Of a stretch of DNA of 64,000 bases, positions 17,180 through 28,059 are shown one piece after another. Under the pieces are notes generated by a model, which saw only the letters and a list, made by a program, of their open reading frames with translations, searched no databases and had not been told where the DNA came from. A program made the translations under genes and the position numbers. How positions within the stretch are numbered: position 1 is the first letter of the stretch; each line of letters starts with the position of its first letter. This DNA is from Denitrobaculum tricleocarpae (GTDB lineage Bacteria > Pseudomonadota > Alphaproteobacteria > Kiloniellales > Kiloniellaceae), in the NCBI RefSeq assembly GCF_007004665.1, contig NZ_ML660053.1, positions 434,001-498,000 on the forward strand. Reading direction: 5' to 3'.

Positions 17180-17695
17180 CTGACATCTGGCGAATGAACT
17201 CATTGGTGTTTCGGTTCAATGTCTGGACGTCACTCCAGATGCAATGGACAACATCCCCGGGTCGTACGTCGATGGGCTCGCCAATCGACAGGACCATCAA
17301 CCTGAGATCCTCGGATACTTGTGATTGAGCAACTGGATGAGCGTTGACGCAAAAGAACGCTCACCAAAAGCAGTCATTGGTACGACCGCAGCGAAAGTTC
17401 ACTTTGTCCGGATAGCAGTCATCTGATGCAACACGGCGAATGGCGGCATTGCAGGTGCCGATCTGCATACGAACGCCCCGGTGGAAGAGAGTTTCACGCG
17501 ACCGGCTCACTGGAACACTTGCGCCAGAGGACTTCGGTGTGATTGAACGCCGGTTTCGGATGTCCTCCGAGATGCCTCTTCAGAACAAGCCTCGATGCTG
17601 CCAACCTTCGGTCCTGCACCTTGCGCAATCGACCTCATTTGCCGCACCTCCATAACTTAGGAGATTTCACTCAAACCGTTCAGGCGATTGCTTTG
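17180..17695. other. Non-coding stretch, possible gene remnant
   Basis: Between the plus-strand glycolipid-binding gene and the minus-strand trypsin-fold gene (tail to tail). I find no gene with family features, no strong hairpin and no repeat. Codon-like composition without a sustained frame could mean a decayed gene at the edge of the accessory block, but I cannot identify a parent. Confidence 0.4.
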
Positions 17696-18892
17696 TCAGT
17701 AAACGGTCTCGAGGATCTTGCCCAACAGCGTCAACGAAGCCTTTCCCGTGACAGGCAACCCTTCTGAGACCTCAAAGGACTGAATCGCGGTCTCGCGGAC
17801 CTGGGCCGCGCGTGCATCTTCATTGCTCTTTGAGTGACCGAGCGTTTCCAGCAGGTTTGAGATCGTGCTCGTGGGCACTGGTGATGCCGTGGCACCGCTT
17901 TCCGGTGCGCGGCTCTCTCCGCGTGTCAACCTGGTTCGGAAACGCGCACTTGCGAGAGGGCCGGTGCGTGGCGGTTGCCGCGTGATCGAGGAGATGACGT
18001 GATTGGCGACCAGATTGAATTTACCGTCCATGTAGACCAGAAAAGGCAGGTCGGCGCGGCCGGGTTTGAGCTGGCACCGATGACCGATCCTGCTCTCGGC
18101 TGCGAAGAATCCCTTTGGACCACAGTCCAGACCCAGGGTAATGGCATGCGGCGCGTTGCGGCGGTAGCCGGCCTGCAGGAGCGCGCCCCGGCCTTTCTTA
18201 ATCCGCTGGATCAGCTTCCTGTTGAGGTTTTTCAAACCAAGCCATCCGGTCTGGTGACCCAACGGCTTCTCAAGTTTCAGCAGCGCCCAGTTGTTCAGGA
18301 TGCTGGCCAGGCTGACACCCCCGTGTGCCCGATAGCCGGGGGCAAGTTCGTAACCGCTGACCCGCGCGTGAACCACATTGGTATCGCGCTGATAGCCGGC
18401 GACAAAATGCAGTTCGTTCGGCTGCCACCAACGGCCTTCGGTACGGTAAAAGAGGCAGTGAGCATCCGCCAGAACGTAATAGGCGTCGACCAGAACGCCG
18501 GTGCAAAAGCCGCGCCCGCCGGTGTTGAGTCGCCCGATTGCGCTCCAGGGGTATTCGCGTGCATTGACGATGACCGAGTCGGGCATGGGTTTGGAGAACG
18601 GGGTTTTGCCTGATTGCGGTTTACCGGCAGGGCGCGCGGGATTTGTGTCTTTTGCGTCTGAGTTCAGGGCTGTGAGCTGCGTATCCCCGGAGCTTGGCCG
18701 GGACGAAACTGAACCCGGTAGATCCGCTTGCGCCGCGGCAGATGCGCCAGCGAATAGGGGGGCGCCTGTGGCAAGGCTCGACGCAAGGACGAGGGCTGAG
18801 GCGGGAAGGCAACAACGGAATCGCCCCGTGCCCCGAGATCCGTGTAATCCTCGTTTCTTGTGCTCAATGCGAGTCTTGAAACAACCCGACAT
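17696..18892 (-). CDS. Secreted trypsin-fold pseudoprotease, copy 1
   Basis: A 398-residue protein with a long N-region signal sequence (hydrophobic about 29-55), a low-complexity linker (56-105), a chymotrypsin-like domain (108-302) and a C-terminal piece resembling a peptidoglycan-binding repeat (SFEVSEGLPVTGKASLTLL). In the protease domain His145 is kept (ADAHC), but the Asp position reads NNWALLKLE (Asn201) and the usual GDSGSP reads GRADLP, so the nucleophile Ser is Ala280. With two of three triad residues gone it should not cleave peptides. Start ATG 18892 follows GGAGGGAAGCC. The paralogue lies 394 bp upstream in the same direction. Probable periplasmic or surface binding role. Confidence 0.85.
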   Translation of the reverse strand: MSGCFKTRIEHKKRGLHGSRGTGRFRCCLPASALVLASSLATGAPLFAGASAAAQADLPGSVSSRPSSGDTQLTALNSDAKDTNPARPAGKPQSGKTPFSKPMPDSVIVNAREYPWSAIGRLNTGGRGFCTGVLVDAYYVLADAHCLFYRTEGRWWQPNELHFVAGYQRDTNVVHARVSGYELAPGYRAHGGVSLASILNNWALLKLEKPLGHQTGWLGLKNLNRKLIQRIKKGRGALLQAGYRRNAPHAITLGLDCGPKGFFAAESRIGHRCQLKPGRADLPFLVYMDGKFNLVANHVISSITRQPPRTGPLASARFRTRLTRGESRAPESGATASPVPTSTISNLLETLGHSKSNEDARAAQVRETAIQSFEVSEGLPVTGKASLTLLGKILETVY

Positions 18893-19099
18893 GGCTTCCC
18901 TCCAGCTCCCAAAGACCCAAAAGCACCGGCAAATGCGGTGCAGTGATCCTTAGTCGCCAGTCACTGGGCGAGGGTTCAAAAATCGCCTGAAAGCGATCAG
19001 GAACAGATCCGGCGTGTTTTAAAAAAACGATGTAAAAACAGTGCGTTGTGCCAATTTTTGTTGGTCGTTGAATAGCGACGGGATAAAGCTGCGGGCGAA

Positions 19100-19173
19100 C
19101 GATTGTAGCCTCACGATTGTAGCCTCACGATTGTAGCCTCACGACTGTAGCCTCACGACTGTAGCCTCACGAC
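19100..19173. repeat. Five tandem 14-bp repeats
   Basis: Unit CGATTGTAGCCTCA is repeated five times head to tail (19100-19169), the last two with CGACTG instead of CGATTG, then a partial CGAC. The near identity implies recent slippage expansion. It lies between the two pseudoprotease genes, about 210 bp upstream of copy 1, so repeat number could affect its promoter or leader. There is no spacer diversity, so it is not a CRISPR array. Confidence 0.95.
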
Positions 19174-19286
19174 GAAAGGCGTGCAAAGACGCAAGCTGTG
19201 GGGTTTCGTTCAGGGGTCGTCCGAAAGCAGGGTTAACTCGTCGGACCGGCTATCGCGACGGGCTCTGTCCGCTCGTAGTCGCTGGG

Positions 19287-20351
19287 CTATTCAGAGGCTT
19301 CGATGATTTCACCCAAAAGCGGAACCGAAGCTTCACCAGTGACCGGCAGGCCCTTGGAGCTCTCAAAAGAGCGGATGGCAGCTTCCCGGGCTTCGTCCTG
19401 TTGCACCTGGCCGGCATCTTCAGCATAGCCCAGGCTTTCGAGCAGGTTCGAGATGGTGGTCATCGGAACGGGCGATGCCGCGCCGGATTTCGGGGCCTGA
19501 CTCTCGCCCTTACCCATCTTTGCCCTAAAGCGCGGATTGGCGAGCGAACCGGTGCGCGGAGGCTGTTCGGCGAGCGATGCGAGCACCCGATTGGCAACCA
19601 CGTTGAACTTACCGTCCATGTAGACCAGGAAAGGCAGATCGGCCCGGCCGGGTTTGAGCTGACAGCGGTTACCGATTCGGCTCTCGGCATCAAAGAATCC
19701 GTCAGCCGCACAGTCAAAACCGACAGTGATGGCGTGAGAGGCATCACGGCGGTAGCCGGCCTGGATAAAGGCGCCCTGGCCGTTTTGAAGCCGCCGGACC
19801 AGTCTCTTGTCGAGAGTCTTCAATCCCAGCCAGCCTGCTTGGCGGCCCAGGGGTTTCTCGAGTTTGACCAGCGCCCAGTTGTTGATAATGCTGGAAAGAC
19901 TGGCCCCGCCGTTCGCACGGTACCCGGGCGCGAGTTCATAACTCTGGATCTTCGAATGGGTGACATTGGTGTCGCGCTGGTATCCCGCAACGAAATGCAA
20001 TTCGCCAGGCTGCCACCAGCGGCCCTCGGTCCGGTAAAAGAGGCAATGCGCGTCCGTGAGAACGTGGGACTCGTCGACCAGAATACCCGTGCAGTAGCCA
20101 CGCCCGCCCGTGTTCAAGCGTCCGACGGCGCTCCAGGGGTATTCGGCTGCATCCACAACCATGTCCGCCGGCATTGCGTCCGAGGCTTTGCCGCTGGATT
20201 TCTGCTGGCTCGCTGATGCGTGAGCCGGCGCCTTCGCCGGATTGAACTTCATGCTGGTTTGCGTTGGCTGCGCCGCCACGGAGAGCGTGCCGAAACCAAT
20301 ACCTGCGCAGGCAACTGCTGTCGCTATGAGATTTATGTGGCGCCGAGTCAC
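19287..20351 (-). CDS. Secreted trypsin-fold pseudoprotease, copy 2
   Basis: A 354-residue paralogue of the downstream protein. GTG 20351 is chosen because it gives a clean signal peptide (VTRRHINLIATAVACAGIGF, cleavage near SVAAQ); the frame is open to an ATG at 20471. Core blocks such as EYPWSAVGRLNTGGRG and HFVAGYQRDTNV are nearly identical to copy 1. His102 is present (TDAHC), Asp is replaced (NNWALVKLE, Asn158) and Ser by Ala237 (GRADLP). Both copies share the same losses, so inactivation predates duplication. The C-terminus again holds SFESSKGLPVTGEAS, like peptidoglycan-binding repeats. Linkers and termini diverge more than the core. Confidence 0.85.
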   Translation of the reverse strand: MTRRHINLIATAVACAGIGFGTLSVAAQPTQTSMKFNPAKAPAHASASQQKSSGKASDAMPADMVVDAAEYPWSAVGRLNTGGRGYCTGILVDESHVLTDAHCLFYRTEGRWWQPGELHFVAGYQRDTNVTHSKIQSYELAPGYRANGGASLSSIINNWALVKLEKPLGRQAGWLGLKTLDKRLVRRLQNGQGAFIQAGYRRDASHAITVGFDCAADGFFDAESRIGNRCQLKPGRADLPFLVYMDGKFNVVANRVLASLAEQPPRTGSLANPRFRAKMGKGESQAPKSGAASPVPMTTISNLLESLGYAEDAGQVQQDEAREAAIRSFESSKGLPVTGEASVPLLGEIIEASE

Positions 20352-20945
20352 AATAAAGCTACCTTTTTCACCTAACCAACCCGAACTCTCTGTTTCCGTC
20401 ACCTCGCGTTGCGGGGTGCCCAATGCATAGGCAAAACATAAATTCAGGTCACCAAATACAGTAGACAGCATTTATGAAGTATTTGATGTTTGTCGCATGT
20501 TATTTTTGGGGCAGGAAGCTTAAAGAAGGTTAATATTTTTACGAAATACGCGTGAGACGCGCAAGCGTACATGGGGTGTGCGGTTGCCTTTCATTTTTAT
20601 GCTTCGCGTGTTCTCGGGCTCGCGAAGCGCCGGGCTGTAGACCCGACCCTCTCATCACGTCGTAAAAAGAGTGAAAGGGCCGTAAGTTTGCGAGGGATAA
20701 GTGCTTCGTTAGATCAAAGGCTTGTCCGGATACCTTCTACGAAGGTCGAAAGGATGTCTTAAGGCTCAGGGGTTAGCGTTACAACCCTTGTCGCTGGAAA
20801 CTGCGGCTTGCCCGAGTTGTAAAAAATCGCTATACCGCTGCAGGAATACCGCGTGTTTGTTGTATTGGATTCTAACCGAGGAAATGGCTTTTCCATCTGC
20901 AGAAATCTGCGATGCGTCAAAGGCACTCAAAAAGTGGGGATCGGA
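20352..20945. promoter_or_regulatory. Divergent intergenic region upstream of pseudoprotease 2 and OmpA-like gene
   Basis: 594 bp between divergent genes. AT-rich around 20470-20550 and again near 20855-20900; the rest has average GC. Short open frames exist, including one with a CPSCK motif (20722-20949), but none has family features or a good ribosome site. I infer promoters in the two AT-rich parts; no operator stands out. Confidence 0.45.
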
Positions 20946-21878
20946 ATGAAAACGAAATCTTTGATACTGGGCGCGTGCGCCGCTTTGCTGGTTGCTTCTC
21001 CGGTATCGGCTGGTCCTCTCGATGGAATCTTCAGCGGTTGGTTCGATACTGACAGCGCAGAAGAGCTTGGTGCGAACGGCACGGACTTTGGTAACGCACT
21101 CTATCGCGGTTACAGCAGTTTAGCTGATGAACGTGACGGGGCCTTTGACCTGACGGACGCGGAACATTTCAACCACAAGGCGCGCGCCGCGGCCCGCCGC
21201 TCCGCAGTTCAGCCGGATGCGGTTGCAGACCGTGACCTGACGGACGAGCAGATGCCTATGTTCCAGGACGCGCTGGACCGCATGCGTATTGCATTCGAGC
21301 GCGGGGGCATGACTCTGGCACCGCGCGCCGCCGCCGATGCACAGGTCAGCTACGACTGTTGGATCGAAGCAACGGAAGCCAACCGTACGGTTCGCCGGGC
21401 TGACAGTGGAAATGAAGACAGCTGTAAGGGTGAGTTCGAGACGGCAATGGCAAAGGTCGAAGCTGCTGCGACTCATGAACTGACCCAGGTTAACTACACC
21501 CAGGAAGCCGCCATCCCGGCGCCAGCGAAAGCGCCGGAACCCCAGGCTGCCTCTTTCATCGTTTACTTCCAGTTTGACAGCAATCAACCGACTGCTGTTG
21601 GCAGGGATACCCTGGCGCAGGTGGTCAAGGCAGTGCGGGAAGACGAAGGCCTTTCCGTGCGTCTGACCGCTCATGCGGACAGCACCGGATCGAGCGCCTA
21701 CAATCTGGCTCTGTCCCGGCGCCGGCTCGATGCCGTGACGGCCGCCTTTCTGGAGGCTGATATCTCGCTCGACCGGATCAGCGAAGAAGACGCATTGGGT
21801 GAGTCGGCGCCTCTCGTTCCCACCGGAGACGGAGTGCGTGAAGCCGGCAACCGTGCCGTCGAGATTGCGCTCTACTGA
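20946..21878 (+). CDS. OmpA-family envelope protein
   Basis: A 310-residue secreted protein. Signal peptide 1-22 (MKTKSLILGACAALLVASPVSA), a middle helical region of about 170 residues without recognised domain, an Ala/Pro hinge (PAPAKAPEPQ) and an OmpA-like peptidoglycan-binding domain (about 200-310): IVYFQFDSN, LTAHADSTGS, the NLALSRRRLDAV helix and the terminal NRAVEIALY, where the usual second Arg of NRRVEI is Ala. No beta-barrel, so it is anchored by other means or periplasmic. Next to two proteins with peptidoglycan-binding-like ends, suggesting a cell-wall-linked group. Confidence 0.9.
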   Translation: MKTKSLILGACAALLVASPVSAGPLDGIFSGWFDTDSAEELGANGTDFGNALYRGYSSLADERDGAFDLTDAEHFNHKARAAARRSAVQPDAVADRDLTDEQMPMFQDALDRMRIAFERGGMTLAPRAAADAQVSYDCWIEATEANRTVRRADSGNEDSCKGEFETAMAKVEAAATHELTQVNYTQEAAIPAPAKAPEPQAASFIVYFQFDSNQPTAVGRDTLAQVVKAVREDEGLSVRLTAHADSTGSSAYNLALSRRRLDAVTAAFLEADISLDRISEEDALGESAPLVPTGDGVREAGNRAVEIALY

Positions 21879-22059
21879 TTTCCGTCTTGGCGAACCTCTG
21901 CGAATAATAGACCTTGCATCAGAGGCTCTTGTGAGCGAGTGATTTGACGCTTACCTCAAGGACCATTGGCAACGAAGCTCTGATGCGTGGATCAAGAGAG
22001 CAGGCCGGACTCCCGATCCTCCGGGGCAGGAGGGAGCATAAGCTGAGGAGAGCGAAACC

Positions 22060-22440
22060 ATGACGGCGGGTGGATTTTACGGCCGCGGCATTCTCGTTGC
22101 GCTCTCGTTTGCCGGTCTTGCCGCCTGTACGGTCCAGCCCATCAAGACCGAACCGCGATGGGAGCCCCAGGAGCTCGTGAACCCCGGCATCGAAGGCGGA
22201 CAGAAGCCCGCCGTTCTTTCCTACTGCTACAGCAGTCAGATAAACGAGCCTTCGCAGGTGCTCGAGTATGCGCGTGAAGACTGCCCGACCGGCAAGCTCT
22301 ACTTCAAGGAGGACGATGTCCTCTGGACAAAGTGCCCTTTGATCCAACCGGTTCGCGCCACCTTCCTCTGTTATCCGGCGAAGCCGGGGGAAGCCGAACA
22401 ATCGCTCAAACAGTCTTCCAAGCCGTCTACGGCGCAGTAA
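22060..22440 (+). CDS. Small predicted lipoprotein
   Basis: A 126-residue protein with a hydrophobic N-terminus (GILVALSFAGLAAC) ending in the lipobox LAAC, so Cys22 is the predicted lipidation site. The mature part has several Cys residues (SYCYSS, REDCPTG, TKCPL, FLCYP) that could form disulphides, and a low-complexity tail. I do not recognise the family. Preceded by GAGGAG. It follows the OmpA-like gene and may be co-expressed with it. Confidence 0.75.
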   Translation: MTAGGFYGRGILVALSFAGLAACTVQPIKTEPRWEPQELVNPGIEGGQKPAVLSYCYSSQINEPSQVLEYAREDCPTGKLYFKEDDVLWTKCPLIQPVRATFLCYPAKPGEAEQSLKQSSKPSTAQ

Positions 22441-22462
22441 CAGCTGCGCCTCAGGTTGTGTT

Positions 22463-22852
22463 ATGAAGCAGTGTATCTCCGCCGTGACGCTTCTGGTCGA
22501 AGACTATGACGCAGCTATTTCCTTTTATTGCGATCGGGTCGGATTTGAACTGGTCGAGGACAAGGCGCTTTCGCTCGACAAACGCTGGGTTCTCGTCGCG
22601 CCTCCGGGATCCAAAGAGACCCGAATTCTGCTGGCTAAAGCCGATGGTGACGTTCAGTTGCGGGGTGTTGGGCATCAGACCGGCGGGCGCGTCTCGTTTT
22701 TTCTGCAGACAGATGATTTCTATCGGGATTACGAACGGATGCGGGCCAACTCCGTCGTGTTTCTGGAAACGCCGCGCGAAGAGGCTTACGGCACCGTTGC
22801 CGTCTTCCAGGACCTCTATGGTAACAAGTGGGATTTGATTGCCTTCGCTTAA
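22463..22852 (+). CDS. VOC-family (glyoxalase/dioxygenase fold) protein
   Basis: A 129-residue single-domain vicinal-oxygen-chelate protein: opens with ISAVTLLVEDYDAAISFYCDRVGFELVED and ends in the metal-ligand region YGTVAVFQDLYGNKWDLI. The first strand carries no His, so the full metal site of glyoxalase I is not present, as in many VOC proteins of unknown role. Starts 22 bp after the lipoprotein gene; convergent with the M23 peptidase gene. Confidence 0.88.
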   Translation: MKQCISAVTLLVEDYDAAISFYCDRVGFELVEDKALSLDKRWVLVAPPGSKETRILLAKADGDVQLRGVGHQTGGRVSFFLQTDDFYRDYERMRANSVVFLETPREEAYGTVAVFQDLYGNKWDLIAFA

Positions 22853-22879
22853 CAGGCTTTAAGCCGTTACCGGCTCCGG

Positions 22880-23896
22880 TCAGCGGAGATCAACCGGCAC
22901 TTCCGACTTGATCACCGTGTTGCCATTGCGCAGTACTGTGAAGACCGCATGATAATTGCCCTCGGGCCATCCGCCGGCGGGCCGCCTTTTTCCCGCGAAC
23001 AAGAGGTACTGCGCCTTGTTCCGGTCAAGCGTGATCGCGTTTCGCGCCAACTCTCCCAGCGGGCTGACGAGACTGGCGATCACTTCGTCTCCCTTTTTGA
23101 GATTGATGGCCCACCCCCAGGAAACCAATGCGCCTGAACTGGGCTGCGGCATGAAGCCTTGTACGGTTCCCGCTTCGACTTCGCTGACCTCGACTGGTCC
23201 ATCGTAAAATCCAATGTCGAGGAGCTGAGATGCCGGCTGATCCATTTTTGCGAGGCTCTGCGGTGTCCAGAGGGGGGCCGTGCCCAGATCGCAGACCGGA
23301 CCGCCTTCGGTGCCCCTGAAGGGATCAATCGTTTCTGTGCCCTTACGGACCGAGAGATGGACGTGCGGGAAGGCGGCATTGCCGGAGTAGCCGACAAGAC
23401 CGAGTTGATCGCCGCGTTCGACCTTTGCGCCTTTTTCAACGGCGATCGAACCCTCGCGCAGGTGGCAGTACTGAGTCTGCCAGCCGTCGCCGTGGGTGAT
23501 CACAACCCCGTTGCCGCATTCCTTGTTTTGCACCGCTGCCCGGTCTGCCTCGCTTTTGACCAGCCGGTCGGGTTCGCCGTCGCGAAAGCCTGTAACTTCA
23601 CCCGGTGCCGAGGCGATGACGGGGACGCCGCGTTCGACGTCAGCCAGGGTTTTGACTCTGAAATCCGTGCCTTTGTGACCGTCATAGGTCGCGCCGCTGC
23701 AGCGGTAATCCCGTGTCCCGGAACCCGGTTCGAGATCGACGTACTGTTGGATGAAACAGTTTTCACCAAGTTTGCAGTATACCGGGAGGGAGAGCTCCAA
23801 AGTGCTGGCTGATGCCGTGCCGCTCATGACCACGGCAACAGCCGCAGCTGTTCCAATGACAGCGGCTCTGAAGCCTGTCCGATATAGCTCGATCAT
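22880..23896 (-). CDS. M23-family metallopeptidase (LytM-type), secreted
   Basis: Zinc peptidase that cuts peptidoglycan cross-links or activates amidases in the periplasm. The 338 residues include a signal peptide (cleavage after about 30, GTASAS) and a LytM domain at about 70-190: HKGTDF supplies the His and Asp zinc ligands, YCHL the catalytic His and HVHLSV the third ligand, so the site looks complete. A C-terminal beta-rich domain of about 130 residues follows (from about 215), probably substrate or wall binding. The gene stands alone between the VOC and queG genes. Confidence 0.92.
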   Translation of the reverse strand: MIELYRTGFRAAVIGTAAAVAVVMSGTASASTLELSLPVYCKLGENCFIQQYVDLEPGSGTRDYRCSGATYDGHKGTDFRVKTLADVERGVPVIASAPGEVTGFRDGEPDRLVKSEADRAAVQNKECGNGVVITHGDGWQTQYCHLREGSIAVEKGAKVERGDQLGLVGYSGNAAFPHVHLSVRKGTETIDPFRGTEGGPVCDLGTAPLWTPQSLAKMDQPASQLLDIGFYDGPVEVSEVEAGTVQGFMPQPSSGALVSWGWAINLKKGDEVIASLVSPLGELARNAITLDRNKAQYLLFAGKRRPAGGWPEGNYHAVFTVLRNGNTVIKSEVPVDLR

Positions 23897-23991
23897 AGAA
23901 TAGTTCTATCCACTCACAGTTTAAGGCCCCTTCGCGCGCGGGCAGTGTAATCCACAGAGTAACCCTAGATGGTTGCGCACGCTATCCTTGT

Positions 23992-25116
<1,125 letters not shown>

Positions 25117-25137
25117 TTGGTCTGTTCTCGGTCCTGG

Positions 25138-26289
<1,152 letters not shown>

Positions 26290-27366
26290 CTAATGTTCGG
26301 CACGTTGCAGCAGGCTGCAGTCGCCGTAGGAGTAAAAGCGGTAGCCCTCGGCCTTTGCATGTTCGTAGGCCGCCTGCATCCGGTCCAACCCCGCGAAGGC
26401 GCTGACCAGCATGAAGAGGGTCGAGCGGGGCAGGTGGAAATTGGTCAGCAGCAGGTCCACGATTTTGAAGCGGTAACCGGGGGTGATGAAAATATCCGTA
26501 TCGCCGGCATAGGGTTTCAGCGTGCCGTCCTCAGAGGCGGCACTTTCCAGCAATCTGAGGGGCGTCGTACCGACGGCGACAACCCGTCCGCCGGCGGCTT
26601 TAGCCGCATTGATGATCTCTGCCGTCTCGGGCGAGATAATACCGGTTTCGCTGTGCATCTTATGGTCCCGGGTGTCCTCGACCTTGACCGGCAGGAAAGT
26701 GCCCGCACCGACATGGAGGGTCAGGGTGGTCCGCTTCAGACCCCGCGCATCGATCGCGGCCAGCAGCTCCGGTGTATAGTGCAGGCTCGCGGTCGGTGCC
26801 GCCACGGCGCCGTCCCGGGCCGCGAAGATGGTCTGGTAGTCACTCTTGTCGTGTGCGTCGCCCGCCGAGTCGCGCTGAATATAGGGTGGCAGAGGCATGA
26901 TGCCGTGGCGGTGCAGGCGCTCCAGGAGTTCGGGTCCCTCGACGTTGAACTTCAGGGTGACTTCGCCGGCTTCGCCCTTTGCCATGGCCTCGGCGGAGAA
27001 ATCCTCGGCGAAATCGACCCGCTCGCCAGGGCGCAGCTTCCGGGCCGGACGGGCAAAGACCTTCCACTGTGCCGGCGCGCGCGCGTCCAGGTTCGCGCTG
27101 TCTTGCGTCACCTCGCCGCCGTCGCTCTTGTGCAGCGTCACCTCGATCTTCGCCATGCCGCGCCGGCCGGTCAGGCGCGCCGGGATCACCCGGGTATCGT
27201 TAAAGACCAGGATATCCCCCGGTTCCAGCAGGCCGGGCAGGTCCATCATGACGTGGTCGCGCAAGCCTTCGCCCACAGCCAGCAGCCGTGCGGCATGGCG
27301 TGGATTCGCGGGGTGCTGCGCGATCAGCTCACGCGGGAGCTCGAAGTCGAAAAGGTCGGTTTTCAT
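26290..27366 (-). CDS. queA: S-adenosylmethionine:tRNA ribosyltransferase-isomerase
   Basis: Transfers and isomerises the ribosyl part of SAM onto preQ1-tRNA to make epoxyqueuosine. 358 residues, normal length, starting [19 protein letters not shown], a family-typical opening. Other signatures are [49 protein letters not shown] and the C-terminal [18 protein letters not shown]. First gene of the operon; the promoter probably lies in the 230-bp divergent spacer shared with the HTH/Fic pair. Confidence 0.97.
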   Translation of the reverse strand: MKTDLFDFELPRELIAQHPANPRHAARLLAVGEGLRDHVMMDLPGLLEPGDILVFNDTRVIPARLTGRRGMAKIEVTLHKSDGGEVTQDSANLDARAPAQWKVFARPARKLRPGERVDFAEDFSAEAMAKGEAGEVTLKFNVEGPELLERLHRHGIMPLPPYIQRDSAGDAHDKSDYQTIFAARDGAVAAPTASLHYTPELLAAIDARGLKRTTLTLHVGAGTFLPVKVEDTRDHKMHSETGIISPETAEIINAAKAAGGRVVAVGTTPLRLLESAASEDGTLKPYAGDTDIFITPGYRFKIVDLLLTNFHLPRSTLFMLVSAFAGLDRMQAAYEHAKAEGYRFYSYGDCSLLQRAEH

Positions 27367-27449
27367 CTTTTGGGCCGGGTGTGGATAAAGCCTTCGCCGG
27401 GGGCGGGGTTATCTAGCATTTCGGCGCGGGGAGGCAAAGAGAATGCGGT

Positions 27450-27594
27450 CAACGCGGTTCGTAATCCATTGTCGTAACAACTTGATAAGACGCGCATACA
27501 ATTCCAAAAGAATATCAATAAATTGACAAAATGCTTCAACTAGAATATTTATAAATATACTATATAGACTTTTTAGAGTAGGTTTTAATATCCT
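27450..27594 (+). promoter_or_regulatory. AT-rich promoter region of the HTH/Fic pair
   Basis: The 27475-27594 segment is strikingly AT-rich compared with flanks (for example ATATTTATAAATATACTATA just before 27565). ATATTTATAAATAT is a 14-bp palindrome that could serve as operator for the HTH protein. The low GC is consistent with horizontally acquired DNA carrying its own promoter. Confidence 0.5.
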
Positions 27595-28059
27595 ATGAGT
27601 GTCAAAAACACTGCGCGACGGCAGTACGTAAGGTTGGCGGACCAAGCTGCGCAGCAGGTCCGATCCCTTCACAGCCCGAAAGAGGGTTGGATCGCGACCT
27701 TGCGGAAAGCACTGGCCATTTCGGGGCCGCAGTTGGCCAAAAGGGCCGGCGTTACCAAGGCGGCCATTTATCAGGCGGAACGAAATGAGCGTGACGGCGC
27801 GATTTCGCTCAGGCAGATGGAGAAGCTGGCGCAGGCTCTCGGGGGGAAATTCGTCTACGCCATCATACCCGACGGGCGGGTCGACGACGTCATCAGGACA
27901 CAGGCCGGGAGAAAAGCCGAGGCGCTGATCCGGCGGGCAAGTTCTCACATGGCGCTGGAGAAACAGTCTCTGCCGCCGGAGCGGACGCGCGAGGAAATTG
28001 CGCGACTTACCGACGAGATCCTCCGCGAAATGCCTCCGGATTTCTGGGAAGGTGAATAG
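27595..28059 (+). CDS. Mobile mystery protein A (HTH, antitoxin-like)
   Basis: A 154-residue protein of the mobile mystery protein A family, which always accompanies a Fic-domain mobile mystery protein B. A Cro/C1-type HTH is at about 38-88 (GPQLAKRAGVTKAAIYQAERNERDG, then MEKLAQALGGKFVYAIIP). The C-terminal part is helical and charged. Likely autorepressor and possibly antidote for the Fic partner. Overlaps the next gene by one base (TAGTG). Low-GC upstream DNA supports acquisition by transfer. Confidence 0.9.
   Translation: MSVKNTARRQYVRLADQAAQQVRSLHSPKEGWIATLRKALAISGPQLAKRAGVTKAAIYQAERNERDGAISLRQMEKLAQALGGKFVYAIIPDGRVDDVIRTQAGRKAEALIRRASSHMALEKQSLPPERTREEIARLTDEILREMPPDFWEGE

Noticed and set aside
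19100-19173. CRISPR array
   Set aside because: Units are 14 bp and directly abut; no spacers and no cas genes.
20722-20949. 75-codon frame with a CPSCK motif before the OmpA-like gene
   Set aside because: A single Cys pair is weak evidence, and the frame overlaps the OmpA-like start region without its own signal.
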